A model generated the notes under the pieces. It was not told the origin of the DNA, did no database searches, and saw only the letters and a program-made list of their open reading frames with translations. The position numbers and the translations under genes are program-made. From contig NZ_DAIRVK010000001.1 of assembly GCF_036802865.1 (NCBI RefSeq), positions 682,001 to 746,000 of the forward strand: 64,000 bases of DNA, read 5' to 3'. Origin of the DNA: Sulfurospirillum sp036802865 (GTDB lineage Bacteria; Campylobacterota; Campylobacteria; Campylobacterales; Sulfurospirillaceae). Below are positions 17,820-27,123 of the stretch, in pieces; the first letter of the stretch is position 1; each line of letters begins with the position of its first letter.

Positions 17820-19082
17820 GTGCAAGCAATACGTAAAAATATTATTAAAGATAAAAATCTTCTCTATTTTGACTATACGGCATCTGGACAAGGGTATAAA
17901 CCGATTGAAAAGCAGATGCAAGATATACTTAAAACCTATGCGAACACCCATTCTGAAGTCGCTTCAAATGCCGTTAAAACAAGCAATTATTATGCCAAAG
18001 CACGCAGTGATCTAAAGTTTGCCCTTGAAATTGATGAGAGTTTTTATCTGTTTCCTTGTGGAACAGGTGCAACGGGCGCGATTAAAAAATTTCAAGAACT
18101 CATGGGAATTTACATTCCTCCAAGGACACTGAAACGCTACGGACATAAACCTGAAAATCTTCCTGTTGTTTTTGTAGGACCTTATGAACATCACTCCAAT
18201 GAACTCAGTTTTCGTGAAGGGTTATGTGAAGTCATCCGTGTACCTTTAGATCAAGATGAAAAAATCGATATGGCGTTTTTGCAGACACATCTTGAATCGT
18301 ATAAAGAACGCGAAATTATTGCCTCTTTTTCTGTTGCTTCTAATGTAACAGGTATTGTTAGCGACTATAAAAGCCTTTACACACTTATTAAACGCTATAA
18401 CGGCATTTTATGCCTTGATGCAGCGGCTGCTTCTGCTTACATTAACATTGATTGTAATTACTATGATGCACTTTTCCTTTCACCTCATAAACTTTTGGGT
18501 GGTGTTGGATCATGCGGTATTTTAGTGATGAAAAAAGAGCTGTGTACTGAAAAAACGCCTACATTTGCAGGCGGTGGAACGGTAGGGTATGTTTCTCGCA
18601 CATCGCATGATTTTTTAAGTGACATTGAGCTCATTGAAGATGCTGGAACACCTGCTATTTTGCAGTTTATTAAAGCGTCACTCGCGTATAAACTCCGCAA
18701 TGAAATAGGGCTAGAAAAAATCCATGCTCTTGAAGAGGAGTTGAAGTTTTATTTTGGTTCTCGTGTACGTGGCATTGATGGTGTTAAGCTCTATTGCAAA
18801 TATTCACAAGATAAATTACCTATTTTTTCACTCAATTTTGAAGGAATCAATCCTTATACCATTTCGCAGTATCTCTCCGATCATTTTGGGATTCAAACCA
18901 GAGCAGGATGCAGTTGTGCTGGTCCATACGGGCATGACCTGCTTCATCTTGAAGATGGTCAAAGTTTTGATGAAAAACCAGGTTGGCTTCGCATTACTAT
19001 TCATTACACACATACAAAAAAAGAGATAGATGCTCTTTTAAAAGCAATTGAAAAAGCTGTAAAAGCATTATCTAAATCCTAG
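17820..19082 (+). CDS. Aminotransferase class V / cysteine-desulfurase-like protein
   Basis: A 420-residue PLP enzyme of fold type I. The PLP Lys is in SPHKLLGG (about residue 224) and the Asp in CLDAAAA. A C-terminal TRAGCSCAGPYGHDLL (about 361) places a Cys where SufS/Csd enzymes carry the persulfide-forming residue. It may therefore release sulfur from cysteine, although the family also includes lyases and transaminases. The length fits the family. The GTG start follows a short leader from the palindromic promoter. No Fe-S assembly genes are adjacent, so the physiological partner is unknown. Confidence 0.78.
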   Translation: MQAIRKNIIKDKNLLYFDYTASGQGYKPIEKQMQDILKTYANTHSEVASNAVKTSNYYAKARSDLKFALEIDESFYLFPCGTGATGAIKKFQELMGIYIPPRTLKRYGHKPENLPVVFVGPYEHHSNELSFREGLCEVIRVPLDQDEKIDMAFLQTHLESYKEREIIASFSVASNVTGIVSDYKSLYTLIKRYNGILCLDAAAASAYINIDCNYYDALFLSPHKLLGGVGSCGILVMKKELCTEKTPTFAGGGTVGYVSRTSHDFLSDIELIEDAGTPAILQFIKASLAYKLRNEIGLEKIHALEEELKFYFGSRVRGIDGVKLYCKYSQDKLPIFSLNFEGINPYTISQYLSDHFGIQTRAGCSCAGPYGHDLLHLEDGQSFDEKPGWLRITIHYTHTKKEIDALLKAIEKAVKALSKS

Positions 19083-19093
19083 CTATCATCTAT

Positions 19094-19132
19094 AGTATGT
19101 AAGGTTCAAGTCGTATTTAAACCTTACATACT
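19094..19132 (+). terminator. Rho-independent terminator after the aminotransferase gene
   Basis: A 13-bp stem (19094-19106 with 19120-19132) begins 12 nt after the stop and is followed by TTCTTTTCC and a long T run. Its arm AGTATGTAAGG closely matches the dnaE/flgS terminator arm. Confidence 0.85.
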
Positions 19133-19259
19133 TCTTTTCCTTTTTTTTCACTTTTGTTACTTTTAGTAAATTTTAATATTGATATCACTAGAATAACAGC
19201 TTGCACATTTAAAAAAAAATAAAAAATATAGTTTTTCATATGAAAAAGGACACTAAGCG

Positions 19260-21080
19260 ATGACGTTAAAAGAGCGTATCAAAAATGAGATGATGGTCAT
19301 AAAAGCGTTAGGTGTAGTTTATGGAGATATTGGAACAAGTCCGATTTATACCTTAGCCGTTATTTTTCTCATTGTTCCACCGACTGTTGTGAGTATTTAT
19401 GGTATTTTATCTTTCGTATTTTGGGCATTAACAATTCTCGTCACGATTCAATATGCGTGGTTAGCGACGAGTCTAAGCCAAAAAGGAGAGGGTGGCACGG
19501 TTGTTTTAATACAGATGCTAACGCCTCATCTTAAGAGTGCCAAAATGGTTACGATGGTCTCTATTTTAGGCTTTTTAGGTCTTTCTTTAATGATTGGTGA
19601 TGGTGTTATTACGCCTGCTATTAGTATTCTGAGTGCGGTTGAAGGTATATTACTGATACCTGCGTATTCAGAACTGCCACAATTAGCACTTTTGGTTTTT
19701 GCAGCCTTAATTGCATTTGCTCTTTTTGTGGTTCAGAAAAAAGGTGTTGAAAAAGTTGCGGCTGCATTTGGTCCCATTATGGTTATTTGGTTCTTGAGCT
19801 TAGGTGGGGCTGGTTTGTGGTATGTTAGTCAAGATGCTTCCATTTTGCATGCTATTAATCCAATGTATGCTATTAATTTTGCACTCGCAAACCCTGCAAT
19901 TACCTTCATTATTTTAGCCGATATTATTCTTGCAACGACAGGTGGTGAGGCGTTGTATGCGGACATGGGACATTTAGGTCGTTTGCCTATTCTCAAAGGT
20001 TGGATTTTTGCATTTACAGCATTGATTTTAAGCTACTACGGGCAAGGTGCTTTTTTGTTGACACATCCAGAATCCGTTGGAAGCCCTTTGTTTGAAATGA
20101 TGCACGAATTTGCCCCTACTTTTTATATTCCTTTTCTTATTTTAACAATTATGGCAACGGTCATTGCTTCTCAGGCAATGATTAGTGGTATTTTTTCTGT
20201 ACTGTATCAAGCGATGACCACACGTATTTTCCCTCATTTTCGTGTTGAATACACTTCCCATGAATTACGTTCTCAGATCTATGTAGGGTCTATTAACTGG
20301 TTCTTATTTGTCTGTGTTATCATCATGCTTTTTGTCTTTAAAGAATCAGCCAAACTTGCTGCGGCATATGGTTTAGCAGTTGCTGGTGCTATGTCCATTA
20401 CGGGTGCTTTGATGACGATGATCTTTGCGTACCGTAAAGAGTGGTTTAAAATGGTTTTTGCTGCCTTATCAGGATCTGTTAGTTTTATCTTTTTCTCATC
20501 ATGTCTCTTAAAAATTCCTCATGGCGGTTTTTGGTCGCTTCTAATTGCGGCTGTTCCATTGGCATTTATTGTTCTTTATACCCAAGGGCAAGAGCGTCTT
20601 TATTCATCTTTTCATTCGGTTGATAAGGAAAACTTCTTACAAGCCTACAAAGACCATTATTCACACGAATCACACATCGAAGGTACTGCACTCTTTTTTG
20701 CACGTAAAGCTGAAAATATCCCTGCATATATTCCAAAAACCATGTTCCAAAATGGTATTCTTTATAAACAAAATGTGATTGTTAAAGTTAAGCCTACCAA
20801 TGAACCACTCGGTATTCAAACAGAGTTTAAATCTTTGGCCGAAGGGCTTGATCTTTTAGTCATTCATGTTGGCTACATGGAAGTCTTTAACATGGAAGAG
20901 ATTCTTAAAAAAGAAGAGATTCATGAGCGAACCATTTTCTATGGTGATGAAGAAATTGTCTCAAAACATTTTGCATGGAAACTCTATGCATTAGTAAAAG
21001 ATATGTCACCAAGTTTCGTTAGCTTCTATAATTTTCCGCAAGAAAAGCTTATCGGCGTTTCACGTCGCATTGAAATCTAA
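19260..21080 (+). CDS. kup: Kup-type potassium uptake transporter
   Basis: A 606-residue KUP/HAK/KT family K+:H+ symporter, near the usual 620 residues. The diagnostic N-terminal GVVYGDIGTSPIYTL (about 18-32) is present, followed by EGGTVVLIQML, GDGVITPAISILSAVEG and ATTGGEALYADMGHLG. About twelve membrane helices fill residues 15-440, and a cytoplasmic C-terminal domain follows. It imports K+, notably at low external pH or low K+. In the 126-nt stretch upstream, TTGCAC (19201) and TATAGT (19227) are a weakly spaced promoter candidate in very AT-rich DNA. Confidence 0.95.
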   Translation: MTLKERIKNEMMVIKALGVVYGDIGTSPIYTLAVIFLIVPPTVVSIYGILSFVFWALTILVTIQYAWLATSLSQKGEGGTVVLIQMLTPHLKSAKMVTMVSILGFLGLSLMIGDGVITPAISILSAVEGILLIPAYSELPQLALLVFAALIAFALFVVQKKGVEKVAAAFGPIMVIWFLSLGGAGLWYVSQDASILHAINPMYAINFALANPAITFIILADIILATTGGEALYADMGHLGRLPILKGWIFAFTALILSYYGQGAFLLTHPESVGSPLFEMMHEFAPTFYIPFLILTIMATVIASQAMISGIFSVLYQAMTTRIFPHFRVEYTSHELRSQIYVGSINWFLFVCVIIMLFVFKESAKLAAAYGLAVAGAMSITGALMTMIFAYRKEWFKMVFAALSGSVSFIFFSSCLLKIPHGGFWSLLIAAVPLAFIVLYTQGQERLYSSFHSVDKENFLQAYKDHYSHESHIEGTALFFARKAENIPAYIPKTMFQNGILYKQNVIVKVKPTNEPLGIQTEFKSLAEGLDLLVIHVGYMEVFNMEEILKKEEIHERTIFYGDEEIVSKHFAWKLYALVKDMSPSFVSFYNFPQEKLIGVSRRIEI

Positions 21081-21095
21081 GTACCTGCTTTCTAA

Positions 21096-21123
21096 GCTTC
21101 TAGGAGGAGTATTTCCTAGAAGC
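21096..21123 (+). terminator. Hairpin downstream of kup
   Basis: A 10-bp perfect stem, GCTTCTAGGA with TCCTAGAAGC, starts 15 nt after the kup stop. Only a short ATTCTT follows. The rest of the 193-nt gap to the next gene shows no gene or strong motif. Confidence 0.6.
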
Positions 21124-21273
21124 ATTCTTACTGTGTAAATTTTACGATTAGTTTATTACTACAAGTGTATTAGGTTGATAAAGAGAGTTTAATAAGTATA
21201 GTATATGTAATTGGGCGTTAATGCAGAAGAAGTCTTGAATAAAAAATGTCCCAAGCAGGGAGGAGTCGAAAGA

Positions 21274-21753
21274 TTACTTTCGGCTACCTGATTCACTGTA
21301 TTGTTTTAGACTTTCAAAGTAAGTGTCACGAAGAGCGTTAACGTAAGCAGAAGCTCTTTTCGCATCTGTCATAGTAATGAGTGCTTCATTGCCAAATTTA
21401 TCGCTTACTTTTGAGAGTTCATATGCTAGTTTTGATTTCTCATTGAGTTTGGTAAGAGCTTTGTAAAATGCTTCATCAATCTCTTTATTTTTGAGTTTGT
21501 CATTTTGGTAAAGATAGAGTGCTACACGGTAAACTTCATCTTTATCGGTACTGTAAACTTCAACATATTCGATAGCATTATCTAAGAGTTTAATATTAAA
21601 ATAATTTTGATCCTTCGTAACACAGGAAAACTCTGTACATTTGAAACCATTGGCTTCTAAATAGACTTTATCTTTGCCAATAAGATCATCTAAAAAACCT
21701 GCGAAGAGAGAGAGTTGGGAAACGACTGCTAGAAAAAGTAATCCTTTTTTCAT
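21274..21753 (-). CDS. Small exported hypothetical protein
   Basis: A 159-residue protein of unrecognised family. An N-terminal signal peptide (MKKGLLFLAVVSQLSLFAG, cleavage near 18) suggests export to the periplasm. The mature part has two cysteines close together (FKCTEFSC near 38-44), which may form a disulfide, and is otherwise acidic and helical with no membrane segment. It is transcribed alone, between the kup terminator and the tRNA gene. No function can be assigned. Confidence 0.75.
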   Translation of the reverse strand: MKKGLLFLAVVSQLSLFAGFLDDLIGKDKVYLEANGFKCTEFSCVTKDQNYFNIKLLDNAIEYVEVYSTDKDEVYRVALYLYQNDKLKNKEIDEAFYKALTKLNEKSKLAYELSKVSDKFGNEALITMTDAKRASAYVNALRDTYFESLKQYSESGSRK

Positions 21754-21804
21754 AACATTTACCTTTGTGTATCAAATTAAACGAATTCAAACTTAAGAAG
21801 CAAG

Positions 21805-21881
21805 TGGTGGGTCCTGAGTGGCTCGAACACTCGACCACCCCGTTATGAGCGGGGTGCTCTAACCAACTGAGCTAAGGACCC
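21805..21881 (-). tRNA. tRNA with CAT anticodon (Met or lysidine-type Ile2)
   Basis: A 77-nt cloverleaf with encoded CCA. On the minus strand it starts GGGTCCT, has the D-arm TAGCTCAGTTGG, the anticodon stem CCCCG/CGGGG around CTCATAA, the T-arm GTTCGAGC, and ends AGGACCC-A-CCA. The anticodon is CAT. The TTCATAA-type initiator features (an unpaired first base and three G:C pairs at the base of the anticodon stem) are absent. The acceptor pairs (T4:A69, C5:G68) are intermediate between elongator Met and Ile2, so identity is left open. Confidence 0.95.
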
Positions 21882-21949
21882 ATTTTAAAGAGTGAAATTC
21901 TACCTTTTTTATTGTTAAAAGAAGATAAAAAATAACCTTAAATAGGGCA

Positions 21950-23056
21950 TTAGAGAGAGTATTTAATTGAGCGATAGGTTGGGTCAAATCTAAATGCTAA
22001 AAGATTCTCCAAGATGCCAAAAAGAGCGAAAAAGGTGATAAAACTACTTCCCCCGTAACTGTAAAAAGGAAGCGGAACGCCGACTACAGGAGCCAGTCCT
22101 ATGGTCATTGCAATGTTAATACTCATGTAAAAGAAAATGAGCAGAGAAATCCCACTGGTAATAACTCTAGCAAAGTAGTCGTCTTTGAGAATAAAATTGA
22201 GACTTAGCAGATGCATGACCAAAAGAGCATAACAGACAATGAGACCAAGCGCACCCCAAAATCCAAGTCGCTCCACCGTATAGGCAAAGATAAAATCACT
22301 GGTCGCGATAGGTAAAAATTTGTAATGCGTTTGCGTTGCTTCGCTACGCTCTTTTCCTGTAAGTCCACCTGATCCAATCGCGATAATAGACTGTTGGACG
22401 TGATAGCTTGGTTTCTCAGACATAAAATCAGAGATACGTTTTTTTTGATAATCATGTAAACCATTGTACATAACTGGGCTACAGATACCTACAACAAGGG
22501 CTAGGGTTAACCAAATTTTTTTATTGACGCCAATGACAAAAAGCGTACCGTAGCCTAGTAAAATCAAAATCATTGCAGTCCCTAAATCAGGCTCTTTTGC
22601 AACGAGTACAAATGGAAGCAAAATATAAAAACTGAGTTTAAAAAAAGATTTCCAGCCATAGCCATTTTCATCCGGTGGATTGTGTTTGATCAGATAGGCA
22701 AGCATCAAAATAAAAGCAGGTTTGAAAATTTCTGAGGGTTGAATGGTAAAATGCACAAATGGAATTTCAAGCCATCTTCTCGCCCCAAGTTTGGCAATAC
22801 CAAAGAAGTCAACACTGACAAGTAAAATGATCGTTACCCAATAAAAAAAAGGGATAACCCACTCGATTTTTTTGATAGGAATAATAAAAAATATAAAAAA
22901 TGTGAAACAGCCGACGGTATAATATACGAGTTGTTTATTTGCCAAAGCTGTATTGGCTTCCGAGATAAGATAGTAGGAAAGTACGATGACGGGAATGACG
23001 AGTATAGGAATTAAAAAATCAAAATGTGTTAATATGCGCCTATCAATTTGAAACAC
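21950..23056 (-). CDS. rodA: RodA, SEDS peptidoglycan glycosyltransferase
   Basis: A 368-residue SEDS protein with about ten membrane helices. Family features are LGARRWLEIPFVHFTIQPSE near 92, KEPDLGTAMI (catalytic-site Asp region near 155), and VGVPLPFYSYGGSSF near 337. RodA polymerises lipid II for lateral wall growth in the elongasome with PBP2; an mrdA gene lies 29 kb away in this window. The length is typical. The gene is transcribed away from the pseudouridine synthase and lies directly downstream of nothing but its own short leader. Confidence 0.94.
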   Translation of the reverse strand: MFQIDRRILTHFDFLIPILVIPVIVLSYYLISEANTALANKQLVYYTVGCFTFFIFFIIPIKKIEWVIPFFYWVTIILLVSVDFFGIAKLGARRWLEIPFVHFTIQPSEIFKPAFILMLAYLIKHNPPDENGYGWKSFFKLSFYILLPFVLVAKEPDLGTAMILILLGYGTLFVIGVNKKIWLTLALVVGICSPVMYNGLHDYQKKRISDFMSEKPSYHVQQSIIAIGSGGLTGKERSEATQTHYKFLPIATSDFIFAYTVERLGFWGALGLIVCYALLVMHLLSLNFILKDDYFARVITSGISLLIFFYMSINIAMTIGLAPVVGVPLPFYSYGGSSFITFFALFGILENLLAFRFDPTYRSIKYSL

Positions 23057-23113
23057 TAGATCCCTTTAGAACGTTTTCACAAGTATATCAAAAAATAGAA
23101 GAAAGTAGGGTAG

Positions 23114-24097
23114 ATGGAATTTACATGTAAAGAGTCAAAAAGGCTGGATGCTGCCATGAGTGAAGCTCTGGAATTACCACGCAATCAAGTCGAAAAGCTC
23201 ATTAAAAATGTAGGTGTGTATGTGGATGGCAAGCTGACGAACAAGTCCAGTTTAAAGCTGGTGGAAGGAAATGTTGTTCGCTATGAATTTGTTGAAGCTG
23301 AGCAAAATCCAAGCCAGTATGAAGTCACTTTTGATGTGCCTATTTTATATGAAGATGATGATCTTTTGGTCATCAATAAACCTCCTTTTTTAACGGTACA
23401 TGGCGCTCCAAGTGTCAAAGAAGCTACGTTGGTTGATTGGCTTCACTTCAAGGGCATCAATCTTTCCACCATAAGCGGAGAAGAGAGACATGGCATTGTG
23501 CATCGTATCGATAAAGAGACGAGTGGGGCGCTGGTCATCGCTAAAAACAATGAGGCACATTTAAGCCTTTCGTCGCAATTGGAAGACAAAAGTATGGGAA
23601 GATACTATCTTGCGATGATTGATGTGCCACTTAAAGATAATATCGTTGTTGAGTTACCTATTGGAAGAAGCCCCAATAATCGCCTGAAAATGGATGTAGT
23701 AAAACGCGATGGACGCATAGCCAAAAGTGCATTTTCCAAACTTTTGATTTCACGTGATGGTAAAAAAGAGTTGATTGCCGCAAAACTTTTTACAGGACGG
23801 ACACATCAAATTAGAGTCCATTTAAGCGCCCTTTCTCGCCACATCTTGGGGGATGGTTTATACGGCTTTAAGAGCCAAAATGGTACAATACCAAGAGTTA
23901 TGTTACATGCATATATTTTGTATCTAAAGCATCCAAGAACAGGGCAGTTATTGCAAATACATGCTCCATTGTGGGATGATTTTGATACGTATTTAACACA
24001 CCATTTCAGTAAGGAAGAGGTACATGAAAAAATTACTTTGGATAGTATCATTGATGGCTTTAAGCTTAATGATCACTGGATGCGAAAAGACGCTTGA
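23114..24097 (+). CDS. RluA/RluD-family pseudouridine synthase
   Basis: A 327-residue RNA-modifying enzyme. An S4-like RNA-binding N-terminus (about 8-55, with NQVEKLIKNVGVYVDGK) precedes the catalytic domain. The catalytic Asp is D133 in GIVHRIDKETSGAL, and GRTHQIRVHL lies near 227. It converts uridines of 23S rRNA or tRNA to pseudouridine; the exact target (RluC or RluD type) cannot be told. Codons 3-6 contain a copy of TTACATGTAA. The 3' end overlaps the next gene by 74 nt, a long overlap. It begins a forward run that extends to 36.3 kb. Confidence 0.9.
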   Translation: MEFTCKESKRLDAAMSEALELPRNQVEKLIKNVGVYVDGKLTNKSSLKLVEGNVVRYEFVEAEQNPSQYEVTFDVPILYEDDDLLVINKPPFLTVHGAPSVKEATLVDWLHFKGINLSTISGEERHGIVHRIDKETSGALVIAKNNEAHLSLSSQLEDKSMGRYYLAMIDVPLKDNIVVELPIGRSPNNRLKMDVVKRDGRIAKSAFSKLLISRDGKKELIAAKLFTGRTHQIRVHLSALSRHILGDGLYGFKSQNGTIPRVMLHAYILYLKHPRTGQLLQIHAPLWDDFDTYLTHHFSKEEVHEKITLDSIIDGFKLNDHWMRKDA

Positions 24098-25286
24098 AAC
24101 ACCAAAAGAGCCAATTGTTGATGCTTCTTTGCCTCGAATAGAAGGTATTCGCATACTTGCAGGTGCCACAGAAGTTGGTTTTGAGTGGACGCCTATTTAC
24201 AGTGCTCAAATTGAAGGGTATTATCTGTACCGCCAAAGTGGCAATAGTATGAAAAAAATTGCCACCATTAAAGACAGGTATATCTCGCATTATGTGGATA
24301 CCGAGTTAAAACCCAATACCACTTACTCGTATCAAATGAGTACGTATTCAGCCGATAAACATGAATCAGGGTTAAGTATGGTGGCAACTGCAACGACAAC
24401 AGCTCCTGTTGCTAAAACTGCAACACTAGGTTCCGTTGACTCTGTGTCGTTTATCAATGCAATTTCAGATCTTCCTGCTCGCATTAAAATTATTTGGCGA
24501 CCGCATTCACTTGAAAATGTAGAGTATTATATTATTGAACGTAATGAGTATAAATCAACTTCATGGGATGAAGTTGGTAAAGTCAAAGGCAGATTGAATG
24601 CCGAATATATCGATCAAGATATTAAAGATAACTATGCGTATCGTTACCGCATTAAAGTTAAAACTTCTGATGGTGTTGTCTCAAAACCGAGTGACATGGT
24701 CGAAGCACATTCAAAGCCGCTTCCTAGAGGCATTACTGGAGTTAAAGCTACTTCAGATTTACCTAAAAAAATTCTTTTGACGTGGAATGCTTCTACAACA
24801 AGTGATTTCGCTTATTATAAAGTTTATCGTTCTCCAACATCCAGTCTGTTCTACAGTTTTTACGGTAAAACTGTTAACACAGAGTTTGAAGATTTAATTA
24901 ATGATAATGGCAAAACGTATTATTATCGCGTTGTCGCCGTTGATGTGGATGGTCTTGAATCTAAACAAGAGGGAACGGTTACGGGAATGACACTCTCAGC
25001 ACTTGGTTCCCCTATTGTTAGTGCTGTTAAGCACGATGGTAGCTCCATTTCTATTTCATGGGGTGGGGATGAGAATGCAGTTAAGTATACCATTACCAAA
25101 GAGTTTGAAATGGCGGGTAAAACACAAAAACAGAGTTTTACAGGTATTTTTGAAAGTAATTTTATCGACCAAGATACGCTCCCTGGTGTCGAATATAAAT
25201 ATCATATTATTGCGATTGATAAATACGGTATTGCTTCTAGTCCTTCTGATAGTGTTGTTATCAAGATTCCAAAGGAATTAAAGTAA
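24024..25286 (+). CDS. Fibronectin type III domain lipoprotein
   Basis: A 420-residue exported lipoprotein. The signal peptide ends at lipobox ITGC (Cys about 20). About four FN3-like domains follow (near 38-128, 135-230, 232-322 and 325-418), each with W/Y-rich strands such as VGFEWTPIYSAQIEGYYLYR and ILLTWNASTTSDFAYYKVYR. FN3 repeats usually mediate protein or wall contacts. It lies between a pseudouridine synthase and trmB and just upstream of ftsEX, which may hint at an envelope role, but no function is known to me. The ATG follows GGAAGAGG inside the preceding gene. Confidence 0.82.
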   Translation: MKKLLWIVSLMALSLMITGCEKTLETPKEPIVDASLPRIEGIRILAGATEVGFEWTPIYSAQIEGYYLYRQSGNSMKKIATIKDRYISHYVDTELKPNTTYSYQMSTYSADKHESGLSMVATATTTAPVAKTATLGSVDSVSFINAISDLPARIKIIWRPHSLENVEYYIIERNEYKSTSWDEVGKVKGRLNAEYIDQDIKDNYAYRYRIKVKTSDGVVSKPSDMVEAHSKPLPRGITGVKATSDLPKKILLTWNASTTSDFAYYKVYRSPTSSLFYSFYGKTVNTEFEDLINDNGKTYYYRVVAVDVDGLESKQEGTVTGMTLSALGSPIVSAVKHDGSSISISWGGDENAVKYTITKEFEMAGKTQKQSFTGIFESNFIDQDTLPGVEYKYHIIAIDKYGIASSPSDSVVIKIPKELK

Positions 25287-25289
25287 TTT

Positions 25290-26468
25290 ATGCCAAATTT
25301 TCATACGCAGACATTAAAACCTTTATGTTACCCTTGTACGTATAAAGAGACCACTTTTAGTTACGAAGCGCATTCAAAAAGAGGCAATAAACTGGTGATG
25401 GCTTCTACGGCAGGGGAGCAACTCCTCATTCGTATTCACCAAAAAGAAGATGGTGGATTTCTCGTCAAGGGTGACAAAGTCACACGCCCAACGCAAGCCT
25501 CTTTTTTACAAAAAATCTTAATGGATTTTCGCGATGTAAGCGAAGCCGTAGAGATATTCTCTAATATTGAGCCTAAAAAGTTTTTAGAAGTAAAACATTC
25601 ACCTTACCTAAAAGAGATAGAATTTTTTGCAACTCATTTTGATGTGGATCGTGAAATCTGGATAGAGATTGGCTTTGGAAGTGGACGACATCTTCTGCAT
25701 CAAGCAAAGAAAAATCCTCACATACAATTCATTGGACTTGAAATTCACAAGCCTTCGATTGAGCAAGTTTTAAAGCAATGTGAGCTTCAGAACATTGAAA
25801 ATATTCTCGTAGTTGACTACGATGCACGCCTTTTTATGGAGTTCTTACCGTCCACTGTTGTGGGACGTATTTTTGTGCATTTTCCCGTTCCGTGGGATAA
25901 AAAACCACATCGTCGTGTTTTTTCGGCTGCTTTCATTGAAGAAGCATTACGTGTTTTACATGTAAAAGGAACATTAGAACTTCGAACAGATAGCCCGCTT
26001 TATTTTGAGTTCTCTTTTGCTCAAATGATGCATCTTGCTCGTGCCGATGTCCATGTGAAAAAAAATGCCGAGCTAGAGATAACCAGTAAGTATGAAGACC
26101 GCTGGCGTAAAATGGAAAAAGACATTTATGATGTCATTTTAACCAATGAAATTGCAGCAGATCCTATCCCAAAACTCGGAACATTGCATTTTGATGAATT
26201 GGTCGATTTTAAAAAAATTCGCGATACCTTTAAAGATGACCTTTTGCGAGGAGAGGGCTTTTTTGTCCATTTTGAAGAGTTGTTTGAAATTGATGATAAT
26301 AATGGTCTCATTCGCCTCTCGTTTGGCGCAAATGAACGTAATGAAAAGTGTTATATACAAATTCATGAGGGGAAAGTTTCCTACCTTCCTGAGACAATTT
26401 TAGCGACTAAAAACAATAGTGCAGCTCATACCTTAATCAAAGAGTGGTTTCATGGAATATGTGATTAA
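25290..26468 (+). CDS. trmB: tRNA (guanine-N7-)-methyltransferase, epsilon-type with extensions
   Basis: TrmB forms m7G46 in tRNA using SAM. The Rossmann core is central: EIGFGSGRHLL near 126, GLEIHKPSIEQVL near 149, and the TrmB-specific HFPVPWDKKPHRRV near 201. This is 392 residues, against about 210-240 for most bacterial TrmB. Roughly 110 N-terminal and 100 C-terminal residues are extra, as I recall for Campylobacterota homologues. The role of these extensions is unknown. It overlaps ftsE by 17 nt. Codons near 222 include TTACATGTAA. Confidence 0.9.
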   Translation: MPNFHTQTLKPLCYPCTYKETTFSYEAHSKRGNKLVMASTAGEQLLIRIHQKEDGGFLVKGDKVTRPTQASFLQKILMDFRDVSEAVEIFSNIEPKKFLEVKHSPYLKEIEFFATHFDVDREIWIEIGFGSGRHLLHQAKKNPHIQFIGLEIHKPSIEQVLKQCELQNIENILVVDYDARLFMEFLPSTVVGRIFVHFPVPWDKKPHRRVFSAAFIEEALRVLHVKGTLELRTDSPLYFEFSFAQMMHLARADVHVKKNAELEITSKYEDRWRKMEKDIYDVILTNEIAADPIPKLGTLHFDELVDFKKIRDTFKDDLLRGEGFFVHFEELFEIDDNNGLIRLSFGANERNEKCYIQIHEGKVSYLPETILATKNNSAAHTLIKEWFHGICD

Positions 26469-27123
26469 AGCCACGGGCTTAAATATTAGCTATGGCAGAG
26501 ACGAGCCAATTATTACCGATGCGAGTATGCAGATTAAAGCGCAAGAATTTGTCTTTATAACAGGAAAAAGTGGTAGTGGCAAATCAACCATTATTAAATC
26601 ACTCTACGGCGAGCTTTTCCCCAATCGTGGAGATCTTAACGTCTGTGGGATTGATTTTAAAAATATCAGTAGCTCTAAACTGAATCTTTTAAGACGTTAT
26701 TTAGGGGTGGTTTTTCAAGACTATAAACTGATTGATGAGTGGACAGTAGAGCAAAATGTCATGTTGCCTCTTATTATTGGTGGGTTTTCAAAAAGTGTTT
26801 GTATTAAACAAGCGCACAAACTCTTAAAACATGTCAAATTGTTGCACAAAATCAATAAATATCCGTACGAACTCAGTGGTGGTGAACAACAAAGAGTTGC
26901 CATGGCAAGGGCATTAGCACATAATCCTGTGCTGATTTTAGCCGATGAGCCTACGGGGAACTTGGACAGCTATTCCAGTGAAGTCATTTGGAATTTACTT
27001 AAGGGTGCAAAAGAGCATTTGGGTACAACCGTGTTGGTTGTAACGCACAATATTCCCTCAACATTAGGGATTGATTATAAACACTATTTCCTAGAAGGTG
27101 GCATATTGCATGAGGTCAGTTAA
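26452..27123 (+). CDS. ftsE: FtsE, cell-division ABC transporter ATPase
   Basis: A 223-residue ABC ATPase of FtsE/LolD size. It has Walker A GKSGSGKST near 38, Q-loop VVFQDYKLI near 85, signature LSGGEQQRVAMARAL near 140 and Walker B LILADEPTGNLD. FtsE assignment rests on the following gene, an FtsX-like permease, and then an EnvC-like protein. FtsEX uses ATP to switch a periplasmic amidase activator at the septum rather than to transport a substrate. The genes overlap, indicating translational coupling. Confidence 0.87.
   Translation: MEYVIKATGLNISYGRDEPIITDASMQIKAQEFVFITGKSGSGKSTIIKSLYGELFPNRGDLNVCGIDFKNISSSKLNLLRRYLGVVFQDYKLIDEWTVEQNVMLPLIIGGFSKSVCIKQAHKLLKHVKLLHKINKYPYELSGGEQQRVAMARALAHNPVLILADEPTGNLDSYSSEVIWNLLKGAKEHLGTTVLVVTHNIPSTLGIDYKHYFLEGGILHEVS

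Noticed and set aside
21805..21881. tRNA gene as an integration (att) site
   Set aside because: Neighbours are housekeeping genes and no duplicated tRNA end, integrase or mobile gene is visible.
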